Of a DNA stretch of 64,000 nt, positions 46,966-54,713 are shown piece by piece. The DNA comes from Bradyrhizobium paxllaeri (GTDB lineage: Bacteria > Pseudomonadota > Alphaproteobacteria > Rhizobiales > Xanthobacteraceae), in contig NZ_CP042968.1 in assembly GCF_001693515.2 (NCBI RefSeq), positions 6,572,001 to 6,636,000 of the forward strand. Direction: 5' to 3'. Made by a program: the position numbers and the translations under genes. A model generated the notes under the pieces. That model was not told the DNA's origin. It saw only the letters and a list, made by a program, of their open reading frames with translations, and did not search any database. Position 1 is the first letter of the stretch, and every line of letters begins with the position of its first letter.

Positions 46966-48084
46966 CTAGAACGACAGCGACGACACCACCCGGACCTTCT
47001 GGGCCGGATCGAGCTTCTGCACGCCGAGCGCGACCACCTTGGCACCGTCGTTGACGCCGCCGGAGATCACGACCGAATTGCTCTCATAGGACTTCACGAT
47101 CACCGGCTGCAGCTTCACCGCACCGGCATCGTCGACGATATAAAGCGAGGGATTGCTGCCCTGGCTGAACAGCGCCGACAGCGGCAGCTTTGCCACGCGT
47201 TCGGTGGCGGCATCAGCCATCGTCAGCGTCGCGGTCATGCCGAGCGAGACCTTGTCGTCGGCTTCCGGCAGCGAGAACTTGGCAAGATAGGTCCGGGTTG
47301 CCGGATCGGCCGACGGCGCGATCTCGCGCAGCTTCGCGGTGTATTTCTTCTCCGCATCCGACCACAGCGTCACGCTGGCAGTACCGGACTTGGCGCGGCC
47401 GACCAGCGTTTCGGGGATCGCGACGACGGCTTCCTTCTCGGCAAAGCGGGCGACGCGGATCGCGGTCTGGCCGGAGGCCACGACCTGGCCGGGATCGATC
47501 AGGGTCGCGGTGACGACGCCCCGGCTGTCGGCGTGGAGCGTCGCATAAGAAAGTGAGTTCTTGGTGAGTTCGACCTGGCGCTCGGCGCGGTTATAGCGCG
47601 CCCTCGCCTCGTCGGCGGCGGCGCGGCTCTGGTCCATCTGCGCATCGGTGGTCCAACCCTTGGCGCGCAGATCCTTGGCGCGCTGTTCGGAGGCGGACGC
47701 TTGCGCCAGCACGCCGGTGGCGGCGCGGAATTCGGCCTCAGCCTGCTCGGCCTGCAGCTTCAGATCGACTTCATCGAGGGTGGCGAGCGGCTGGCCGACA
47801 TCCACCGTCTGGCCGACCTCAACCAGGCGCCGGGCGACCTTGCCGGGGACGCGGAAACCCATGTCGGTTTCGATCCGGGGACGGATGGTACCGACGAAGC
47901 TGCGCTCCGGGGTTTCGGCCGCGTATTTCACGGTGGCGACCAGAACCGGACGCCCGGGAGCTGCCGTTTCAGCCGCCTTCTCATTGCAACCGGCCAGCGC
48001 GAACACTGCAAACGCCAGCGAAGCTCCAGTCAAGAGCCTGTAATAGCTAGAGAAAATGGAACGGGCGAACATCGGACTCTCCAT
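46966..48084 (-). CDS. RND efflux periplasmic adaptor (membrane fusion protein)
   Basis: A lipoprotein signal (SLAFAVFALAGC) with lipid-anchored Cys precedes a barrel-sandwich hybrid and coiled-coil hairpin: VGTIRPRIETDMGFRVPGKVARRLVEVGQTV-type lipoyl half, LKLQAEQAEAEFRAATGVL hairpin helix, then a beta-barrel domain and membrane-proximal domain. It bridges the pump to an outer-membrane channel. I place the start at the ATG at 48084; 48072 is an alternative. It is the first gene of the operon. Confidence 0.92.
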   Translation of the reverse strand: MESPMFARSIFSSYYRLLTGASLAFAVFALAGCNEKAAETAAPGRPVLVATVKYAAETPERSFVGTIRPRIETDMGFRVPGKVARRLVEVGQTVDVGQPLATLDEVDLKLQAEQAEAEFRAATGVLAQASASEQRAKDLRAKGWTTDAQMDQSRAAADEARARYNRAERQVELTKNSLSYATLHADSRGVVTATLIDPGQVVASGQTAIRVARFAEKEAVVAIPETLVGRAKSGTASVTLWSDAEKKYTAKLREIAPSADPATRTYLAKFSLPEADDKVSLGMTATLTMADAATERVAKLPLSALFSQGSNPSLYIVDDAGAVKLQPVIVKSYESNSVVISGGVNDGAKVVALGVQKLDPAQKVRVVSSLSF

Positions 48085-48101
48085 CGCAGGATCTGATGAA
48101 G

Positions 48102-48130
48102 AGTATCGAATGCTCACTGACGATTGTCAA
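48102..48130 (-). promoter_or_regulatory. Promoter of the RND efflux operon
   Basis: On the minus strand TTGACA (48130-48125) and GATACT (48107-48102) are separated by 17 bases, and the ATG at 48084 follows. The -35 box is perfect. It sits in the spacer of the inverted repeat at 48114-48143. Confidence 0.75.
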
Positions 48131-48143
48131 CATTCGTCAGTGA
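48114..48143. promoter_or_regulatory. Operator-like inverted repeat bracketing the -35 box
   Basis: TCACTGACGA (48114-48123) and TCGTCAGTGA (48134-48143) are perfect complements, 10 bases each, with a 10-base spacer that holds the -35 hexamer TTGACA of the efflux promoter. A dimeric regulator bound here would block RNA polymerase. The TetR protein encoded as the last gene of the operon is the likely ligand-controlled repressor. Confidence 0.78.
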
Positions 48144-48165
48144 TCATGAATTCGTGAAGGAAAAT

Positions 48166-48501
48166 TTAGTTAAGAAATAATTGCTTTCCAAGGGGAGCCG
48201 CCCCTTCCGAACGGCTCGGCACGTGGCCCTCCCCGGCTTTCCTCGCCTTGGCTGCCGACGCACTGCACCGCTTCTTCGCTGTGCGCTTCCGCCGTTCGGG
48301 CGCGGCCGCAACCGGCGGCGTCATCAGCGGATCGGAAACGAGGCCATCGGCGGCGAGCGGCACATAGACCGCTGCGCGTTCGTCGGCCTTCAAGCCCGGC
48401 TCATCCGTCTTCAACGCGTGGCTTGCGGCTTCCGTCGCGGTACCGGCAATTTCCTTCACCGTGTCGGTGAACTTTTCCAGGATCGATCTATCCCTGCCCA
48501 T
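48166..48501 (-). CDS. Hypothetical basic protein, 111 aa
   Basis: The N-terminal half begins MGRDRSILEKFTDTVKEIAG and looks helical (TEAASHALKT); the middle has ERAAVYVPLAADG, and the tail is rich in Lys, Arg and Ala (RRKRTAKKRCSASAAKARKA), so it probably binds nucleic acid or other polyanions. No signal peptide. I do not recognise the family. Confidence 0.6.
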   Translation of the reverse strand: MGRDRSILEKFTDTVKEIAGTATEAASHALKTDEPGLKADERAAVYVPLAADGLVSDPLMTPPVAAAPERRKRTAKKRCSASAAKARKAGEGHVPSRSEGAAPLGKQLFLN

Positions 48502-48570
48502 GCCGCCTCCCGGCGGCTGTGCAGCATGGAACTAACAAACCCGGCAGCGGCGGGTTCCTGAACGGAAACC

Positions 48571-49743
48571 CTAGTCCGCCAGTTGAAACCGCTGGAAACG
48601 GTGCAGCTCTTCCTCGATGCGGCGCTTGTATTCCTTGCGCGCCGCCCTCGCCGCGCCTTTGCCGACCCAGCTCCATTTCTGCATCAGCAGTTTCTTGTTC
48701 TGGCGGTCCGTCTTGATATCGATCGCAGCGACAATGTCTTCGCCGACCAGGACGGGAAGCGCGAAATAGCCGAACAGGCGCTTCTCTTTCGGCACATAGG
48801 CCTCGAAGCGGTGGCCGTAGCCGAAGAATAATTCGGTGCGCTTGCGCTGAATGATCAGGGGATCGAACGGCGAGAGAATGTGCACCAGGCCGCTGCCGGC
48901 CTCTACTGACAGGTTCGCCTCCAGCACTTCCGGCCGGACCCAGTGCTCCTGCTTGCCGGCGCCTTCGAGCGCGACCGGTACCAATTCCCCGCGCCGCACC
49001 CGCGCCCCGACCAGGCGCCGCACCGCGGGCTTGCTCGGCGCGTCGAGATGGCAGATGGAATCCAGGCTGACGACGCCTTGGGAGCGCAACGCGCGGTCGA
49101 GCAGATAGGCGGTGATTTCCATCGACCTCGCCGGCTTCGGCCGCTTGTCCCAGCCGAAGTGCCGCGCCATCAGCTCATAGGTCTTGAGCATGCCGGTGCG
49201 TTCGGAGATCGTCACCTCGCCGGTATAAAAGGCAAGCTGCAGCGCCCGCTTCGAGGGTTTGCGGCTCTGCCACAGATGTTCCTTCTCGGTCAGAACGTCG
49301 TCCTCGATGTCGCGGATGGTGAGCGCGCCGTCGCGCCGCAACAGGCGCATCACCTTGCGGGTGTCCTCCGGCTTGACGGACGCAAACCATTTGTGGCCGT
49401 TGCGCCGGTGTTCCCTCATGGACGGAACAAAAAAGCGAAAATCCTTCGCCGGCACGTAGGACAGAGCATGCGTCCAGTACTCGAACACGCTTTTATCAAC
49501 GCTCTGCGCCTGGCGCAGGTCGGCGCGGGTGTAGGCCGGGATGCGGCTATAGAGAATGTGATGATGACAGCGCTCGATGACGTGGATGGTGTCGATCTGC
49601 ACGTAGCCGAGATGATCCACCGCCGCCGCAACGGCTGGCGGTCCGGCGCCGAACGGCTCGTTGGTGTCGAGCCGCTGGGCCTGCAGCCAGATTCGCCGGG
49701 CTTCAAGCTTGGTCAGGGAACGGGGTTCAGTTGCGCGGAGCAT
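48571..49743 (-). CDS. Winged-helix DNA glycosylase-like protein (YcaQ family)
   Basis: A 390-residue protein of the HTH_42 family. The catalytic QxD motif of YcaQ, which removes crosslinked and N7-alkylated purines, is seen as Gln49-Ile-Asp51 in GYVQIDTI. Other family segments are RAYTRADL-like sequence, HWVRPE, ILSPFDPLIIQRKRTELFFGY and FALPVLVGEDIVAAIDIKTDR. Three tandem winged helices are expected. It should repair interstrand crosslinks or bulky alkyl lesions in the cytoplasm. The gene stands alone. Confidence 0.88.
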   Translation of the reverse strand: MLRATEPRSLTKLEARRIWLQAQRLDTNEPFGAGPPAVAAAVDHLGYVQIDTIHVIERCHHHILYSRIPAYTRADLRQAQSVDKSVFEYWTHALSYVPAKDFRFFVPSMREHRRNGHKWFASVKPEDTRKVMRLLRRDGALTIRDIEDDVLTEKEHLWQSRKPSKRALQLAFYTGEVTISERTGMLKTYELMARHFGWDKRPKPARSMEITAYLLDRALRSQGVVSLDSICHLDAPSKPAVRRLVGARVRRGELVPVALEGAGKQEHWVRPEVLEANLSVEAGSGLVHILSPFDPLIIQRKRTELFFGYGHRFEAYVPKEKRLFGYFALPVLVGEDIVAAIDIKTDRQNKKLLMQKWSWVGKGAARAARKEYKRRIEEELHRFQRFQLAD

Positions 49744-49820
49744 CGCGCGGCAATGTATCGGGATTCGCAGGCCTTGGGAGTCCGGGTTCCCGGGTCGTCG
49801 TCTCGCGGTGCGAACTCACC

Positions 49821-50051
49821 TCACCGCTTCTGCCGCTCTCCCACGCTGCCGGTTGCGATCTCGGCCTCGCATGAGGCGCGGCCCGGCTGGGGCGCATGGC
49901 ATTTATAGACCTGGCCGGTGAGACGATCGACCAGCCACGCGCTCTCCTCCGTCGGACTTTCGAACCCGACGTAGCGGCTGCCGAGCGCGTTGACCAGCGT
50001 CGACAGCAAAATTGCAGCGGCGATCATCGCCGCGCCGATCAGTGTTGGCAT
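49821..50051 (-). CDS. Small hypothetical membrane protein, 76 aa
   Basis: An N-terminal hydrophobic helix (LIGAAMIAAAILLSTLVNALG) is followed by a short domain with RYVGFESPTEESAWLVDRLTGQVYKCHAP and a second cysteine. It resembles small bradyrhizobial proteins with a C-terminal CXAP motif. ATG at 50051 follows GGAAG. Confidence 0.6.
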   Translation of the reverse strand: MPTLIGAAMIAAAILLSTLVNALGSRYVGFESPTEESAWLVDRLTGQVYKCHAPQPGRASCEAEIATGSVGERQKR

Positions 50052-50752
50052 TGAACTTCCGGAACCGGCAGGCTCCGATGCACTGGTGCGATAACCCAGA
50101 TACTCGCGCTGACGCTTGACTGACTGTAACACCCGCCCCGCCCGTTTGGTTGCGCCGAACGATTTTGTAATCGGATTTTTTGTGAGTCGTTTTGCTAGAA
50201 GCGCATCTTGCCGATTTGTTGTCCACAGATCGGCGCTGACGCGACGATACAACTTTTTTCTTTTCTGAAATCGACAGCGCGAACTGACTCAACCGGATGA
50301 CACGCCGCGCACCGTAAAACTACGTGCTGCAGCGCGTTGGGATCACTATGCTTCGGATAGCCGTCCAGCGCACGGTCTCGATCGACTTGCCGGAAGCTTT
50401 GATGCCTGAGTCGGCACTGCGGCGTTCGACGTGGGAACACCGCGACGGCCGACGTTGATACGTCGCGCTGAATCTTTGGGAAGGTCAGTGACCATCCGAT
50501 CGAACGCGTGATTCAAATCACTCAAGCAACGTCGGATGGAATCGATCCGCAGACAACACAGCGGCAGGCAAGACGACCTTGCGCGGCCTTCAACGCCTTG
50601 CGGCGCCTACTGAAAAGTCCGCTCCCTACAGAAGGCCGGCCTTAACCAATGTGATCTGAGTCACATTACCCGCTTTGAACCCGTCCTATCCTCGCAGCAT
50701 CAAAACGTCATGCACGCCAGTTTGCAGGCGTTAACAACTGAGGAATACGACA
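50052..50752. other. Intergenic region with a CRP/FNR-type site
   Basis: This 701-base stretch before the OmpA gene has no supported gene. Locally AT-rich segments lie around 50160-50280. Near its end is the palindrome at 50649-50666. I see no RNA gene or repeat of the families listed above. Confidence 0.5.
50649..50666. promoter_or_regulatory. CRP/FNR-superfamily type palindrome
   Basis: ATGTGATCTGAGTCACAT is TGTGA-N6-TCACA with an extra matching pair on each side. It lies 87 bases before the OmpA-family start. This matches the classical CRP consensus; rhizobial FixK/FnrN sites have TTGAT instead. The regulator that binds it is not known. Confidence 0.6.
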
Positions 50753-51385
50753 ATGACCCGCTTTCTTTCGATCATGACTATCGGCGCCGCGCTGTCGATG
50801 ACGGCGGGCCTCGCCGTCGCCGGCGACACCGTCTCGGCCGACAAGATTCTGGACGCCCTGAAGCCGAAGGCCGGCGTGACCCGCGGCCTCTCGACCGGCC
50901 CGCAGCAGCCGGGAGACATCGCCGCAAAGGCCAAGGAAAACAACTTCGTCGACTCACTTCGCAACCGCAAGACCCGGTCACTGTCGCTCGGCGAGCGTCA
51001 GGAAATCGCGGAACTTGCCGCGAGCAAGCCGAAGATCGATCTCGAAATTCAGTTCGACTACAACTCGGCCGACATCAGCAAGAATTCGGTCTCCGCCGTG
51101 CAGGAACTCGGCAAGGCGCTGTCCGATTCGACCCTGAAGGGTTCGACCTTCGTGGTCGCCGGTCATACCGATGCGATCGGCGGCGAGGCGTATAACCAGG
51201 ATCTTTCCGAGCGCCGCGCCGATACGATCAAGCGGTACCTGACCGAGAAGTACGGCATTGCCGGCGCCAATCTCGTAACCGTCGGCTACGGCAAGACCAG
51301 GCCGAAGGATGCCCATGCGCCGATGGACCCGACCAACCGCCGCGTTCAGGTCGTCAATATGGACACCAAGACCGCCGCGAAGTGA
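50753..51385 (+). CDS. OmpA-family peptidoglycan-binding protein
   Basis: A signal peptide (to about residue 23, GLAVAG) precedes a linker rich in Lys and Pro and then an OmpA C-terminal domain: IDLEIQFDYNSADI, FVVAGHTDAIGGEAYNQDLSERRADTI-type and VTVGYGKTRPKDAHAPMDPTNRRVQ. The domain binds diaminopimelate in peptidoglycan and so ties outer membrane or periplasm to the wall. There is no N-terminal beta barrel, so it is a periplasmic or lipid-free OmpA-like protein. It ends in a terminator. Confidence 0.92.
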   Translation: MTRFLSIMTIGAALSMTAGLAVAGDTVSADKILDALKPKAGVTRGLSTGPQQPGDIAAKAKENNFVDSLRNRKTRSLSLGERQEIAELAASKPKIDLEIQFDYNSADISKNSVSAVQELGKALSDSTLKGSTFVVAGHTDAIGGEAYNQDLSERRADTIKRYLTEKYGIAGANLVTVGYGKTRPKDAHAPMDPTNRRVQVVNMDTKTAAK

Positions 51386-51400
51386 GGTCTTGCAAGATCG

Positions 51401-51432
51401 ATCCGCCTGCCGCCTGCGGCAGGCGGATTTTC
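51401..51432 (+). terminator. Rho-independent terminator after the OmpA gene
   Basis: An 11-pair stem, ATCCGCCTGCC at 51401-51411 and GGCAGGCGGAT at 51418-51428, is followed by TTTTC. The inner bases extend it further. It ends the OmpA transcript. Confidence 0.92.
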
Positions 51433-51542
51433 TATTGGCGGATGCGGATCGCCAAGGCACGACACTCCGGCCCGTCGACCTAAAGCATGATGAAACTAGA
51501 TTTGATTGCGGCCACGAAGAAGGTGCGCTCCCTCTCCCGCTT

Positions 51543-52812
51543 TGTTCAGACCGGAGACAAGGTGGACGGGTGTTCGGAGACATCGTGGACACTTTCGGGC
51601 TCGCGGTCGAGGGGCCGGATGTCGATGGTTGCAATCATCTGGGTTCTGAAGACAACGTCGAAGACGCCATCGTGTGTAGTGGGTCGGAACGCCACAGCCC
51701 TTCCGCGGAAGGCTTTGGGAACTTTGACGGCGCGGCCGAGGAGGCTGACGTGACCGCCTTGCTGAACACGGCGCACGACGTCGTCCGAGGCATATTCGAA
51801 GGGCGCGACGATCTCGACATAGTCGCGCGGGCTCGGCTGATAGCGGCTGGCCGGGACAGCAAGCTCGAGCGCCTCGTGCGGCCGTTGTGTGTTGTAGACG
51901 TTGCGCCAGCGATCGAGGGCGCGCTCGGCCGCGGCGAGATCGGCGAACGGCGGACCGGACAGCACCTCGGCCTTGAGGCTGCGATGGAAGCGTTCGTCCT
52001 TGCCCATGGTCTGTGGATGATAGGGCCGCGAATGGCTGATCTTGACGCCATGCTCGATCAGCCAGACCCCGAGCGGAGTGAACGGGTTGCCCGGTCCGTC
52101 GCCCCAGGGCGAACCGTTGTCGGTGATCAGCCGCTCCGGCAGGCCGTAGCGGCGGAAGGCGATGATGAGCTGCTGGCGGACCGTCTCGGTCCGCTCGTTG
52201 GCGCAGGCCGCAAGCAGCACGGAGAAGCGGGAATGATCGTCGAGCACGGTCAGCGGATGAAGCCGGCCGGCATGCAGGGCCACGTGGCCCTTGAAGTCCA
52301 TCTGCCACAACTCGTTCGGCCGCGACCGCTCGAACCGGGTGAAGGCGGACTGACCGCCGCCATGTGCGCCCAGTTCGACCCCGTGCCGCTTCAAGATCGC
52401 CGTCACGGTCGAGGGCGCCGGAATGGCTTCCCGTCCCAGATCCTTCAGCCGCCTGGCGATCTTGCGACCGCCCCAGGCCGGATGCTCCGCGCGGACCGAA
52501 AGGACAGCTTTCTCCGTCGCTGCGGCGCTGCGCGACGGCGAATTCTGCGGCCGACGTGACAGCTCGTGAAGCCCCGCCGTTCCTTGCAGCCGCCAACGTT
52601 CCAGCCATTTGTAGCCAGTCGTCGGGCTCACGCCGAAGCGCCGGCACAGCTGCCGAACATTGGCTCCCTCCACCGAGGCCAACATCACAAATTCCAATCT
52701 CGTGTCCATCCGGCACACCTCGCGGAACGGCATCCGACAGCCTCCTTGATTCGCTGTCGAAAGTGTCCACGATGTCTCCGAACACCCGTCCACCTTGTCT
52801 CCGGTCTGAACA
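51543..52812 (-). mobile_element. IS481-family insertion sequence, complete, with 5-bp target duplication
   Basis: The element is 1270 bases long. Its ends are perfect inverted repeats of about 55 bases, beginning TGTTCAGACCGG at 51543 and ending CCGGTCTGAACA at 52812. A CGCTT target duplication flanks it (51538-51542 and 52813-52817). The transposase is intact and on the minus strand, so the copy may be active. Removing the element restores the palindrome CTCTCCCGCTTGCGGGAGAG, so it lies in the loop of a chromosomal hairpin. Confidence 0.97.
51546..52733 (-). CDS. IS481-family transposase
   Basis: A 395-residue DDE transposase. The N-terminal helix-turn-helix has ANVRQLCRRFGVSPTTGYKWLERW. 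The rve catalytic core shows the first Asp in LWQMDFKGH, the second in LITDNGSPW and the Glu in DERFHRSLKAEVL. The stop codon is inside the terminal repeat. I start at ATG 52733; the longer open frame to 52946 runs through the terminal repeat and the flanking chromosome. Confidence 0.95.
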   Translation of the reverse strand: MPFREVCRMDTRLEFVMLASVEGANVRQLCRRFGVSPTTGYKWLERWRLQGTAGLHELSRRPQNSPSRSAAATEKAVLSVRAEHPAWGGRKIARRLKDLGREAIPAPSTVTAILKRHGVELGAHGGGQSAFTRFERSRPNELWQMDFKGHVALHAGRLHPLTVLDDHSRFSVLLAACANERTETVRQQLIIAFRRYGLPERLITDNGSPWGDGPGNPFTPLGVWLIEHGVKISHSRPYHPQTMGKDERFHRSLKAEVLSGPPFADLAAAERALDRWRNVYNTQRPHEALELAVPASRYQPSPRDYVEIVAPFEYASDDVVRRVQQGGHVSLLGRAVKVPKAFRGRAVAFRPTTHDGVFDVVFRTQMIATIDIRPLDREPESVHDVSEHPSTLSPV

Positions 52813-52922
52813 CGCTTGCGGGAGAGGGTTGGGGTGGGGGTGTCTCCGCAGGCGATACTGCCCGAGTGGAGAGAGCCCCCACCCGGCGCTTCGCGCCGAC
52901 CTCCCCCGCAAGCGGGAGAGGT
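52813..52922. repeat. Palindromic repeat split by the IS481 element
   Basis: The right part starts CGCTTGCGGGAGAGG and ends CCCCGCAAGCGGGAGAGG. With the left part at 51530-51542 (CCTCTCCCGCTT) it forms a long imperfect palindrome with outer and inner hairpins. Confidence 0.8.
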
Positions 52923-52967
52923 AAAGCGCGTTGCGGCTAAACTCATCTAACCAAAAATCATCATGCT

Positions 52968-54586
52968 CTACGACTTGTCGAGGATTTCCCTGATCCGTGC
53001 CGCCAGCAAGGCCTGGGTGACCGGCTTCTGCAGCAGCGACACGCCGGGATCCAGCCGCCCCTGATGCACGATCGCATCCCGCGAGTAACCGGTCATGAAC
53101 AGGACCCTTAAGCCCGCCTGCCGGTGATGCAGTTGGTCGGCCAGTTCGCGGCCGTTGAGGCCGGGCATCACGATGTCGGTCAGCAACAGATCGATCCGGA
53201 ACGGATTGGCATCGAACAGAGCTAGCGCGGCCGCGCCGTTCGCCGCCTCGCGAACCCGGTAGTTCAGGTCTTTCAGCGTCTCGACCAGATACGATCTGAC
53301 ATCGCACTCGTCCTCGACCACCAGGACGGTTTCGCTTCCCGAGCTTCCGACGAGCGGGCCCTCGCCCTGTCCGGCGATCTCGGGTGCGGCGGCGGCACGG
53401 GGCAAGTAGATCTTGATTGCCGTTCCATGTCCGACCTCGCTGTAGATCTTGATCTCTCCGCCGGATTGCTTGACGAAGCCGTAGACCTGACTCAATCCGA
53501 GGCCGGTGCCCTGCCCCGGTTGCTTGGTCGTGAAGAACGGATCGAACGCCTTCTCCTGGACTTCCCGCGGCATTCCCGCGCCGGTATCGCTCACCGCGAT
53601 CAGTACATACTCCCCGCCGGCACGCCTGCGTTCCGCTGCAGGCCCTCGTCGACAGAGATGTTCCTGGTCTCAATCGTCAGCTTGCCGCTTCCCGCCATCG
53701 CGCCCGAGATCTCGGCGTTCATGGCGTCCTTGGCATTCACGACGAGATTGAGAATCGCCGCTTCCAGCTGGCTGGGATCGACCTCGACCTGCCAGAGGTC
53801 GGCGCCGCCTGCGACTTCAAGGTCGATCGTCTCACCCAATGTCCGCCTGAAGAAATCCGACATGCCGGCGATCAGCTGGTTGACGTTGGTCCGTTTCGGA
53901 TCGAGCGGCTGCCGGCGCGCGAATGCGAGCAACCGCTGCGTCAACATCGCCGCGCGCTGCGCGCCGTTCGCGGCGTTGGCGATCACCCGTGTCAGCCGTT
54001 CGCGGGTGGCATCATTCCACGAATGCAGGCAGCGATCGGCGATCTCGAGATTGCCGCTGATGATCGTGAGCAGATTGTTGAAATCGTGCGCCACACCGCC
54101 GGTCAGGTGTCCGATCGCCTCCATCTTCTGCGACTGCCGAAGCATGTCCTCGGCCTCGCGCCGGTACATGCCTTCCTGCGCCAGGGCGATTTCAGCCGCC
54201 CGCAACTGCGACGGCGACGGCAACGCGAGCACCTTCGGCAACAACGGCCACAGCATCGCCGCCGTCACGATCGAGGCCGCGGCGGTCATCGCCTTGACGA
54301 TACCTTCGAGGCCATAGACCGGATACCAGAGCGTGATGATCGACATCACATGGCCGACGCCGCACGCCATGATGAAGAGCGCGAATGCCCAGAAGACCCA
54401 CCCGAAGTCGACATCGCGGCGCTTCGAGACGAAGATCGACAGCGCGATCGGGATCGAGAAATACGCAGCGGCGATGATGACGTCAGAGGCGACATGGAGC
54501 CAGATCAGCTGGGGTTCCCACAGCAGGCATATTCCATGCGGCGCAAACATCGATGAATCGAGCAGACGTTCAAAGAAGGCCCACAT
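52968..54586 (-). pseudogene. Hybrid sensor kinase with ethylene-receptor-type membrane domain, frameshifted
   Basis: The first part (54586-53600) has a three-helix membrane domain with Asp35, Tyr42, Ile45, Pro46, Ile72, Cys75 and His79, at exactly the relative positions of the Cu(I)/ethylene site of plant ETR1, then a HisKA domain with His167 in GVAHDFNN and the start of the HATPase domain. It stops at TGA 53602-53600 because one base is missing next to the GGGG run at 53612-53615. The second frame (from 53602 down to 52968) continues the HATPase domain ([19 protein letters not shown]) and adds a receiver domain with the phospho-Asp in LLTDIVMPG and Lys in LLQKPVT. Either the gene is inactivated, a sequencing error is present, or ribosomes shift frame. 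A truncated first product would lack a complete ATP-binding domain. Confidence 0.85.
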
Positions 54587-54713
54587 GCCGTTCGTTCCTT
54601 AAAACGGGGATTCGAGCGACTCATACAGCGACGAATCTACGGCGAGCCCATGACCCGTACAAGTGGACTACTCGGGTAACCAATCGTTAAGCGTTCTGCT
54701 CCGAACGACAGTC

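Noticed and set aside
52734..52946. N-terminal extension of the IS481 transposase
   Set aside because: The extra 71 codons cross the terminal repeat and flanking chromosomal palindrome, so they cannot belong to the element's gene.
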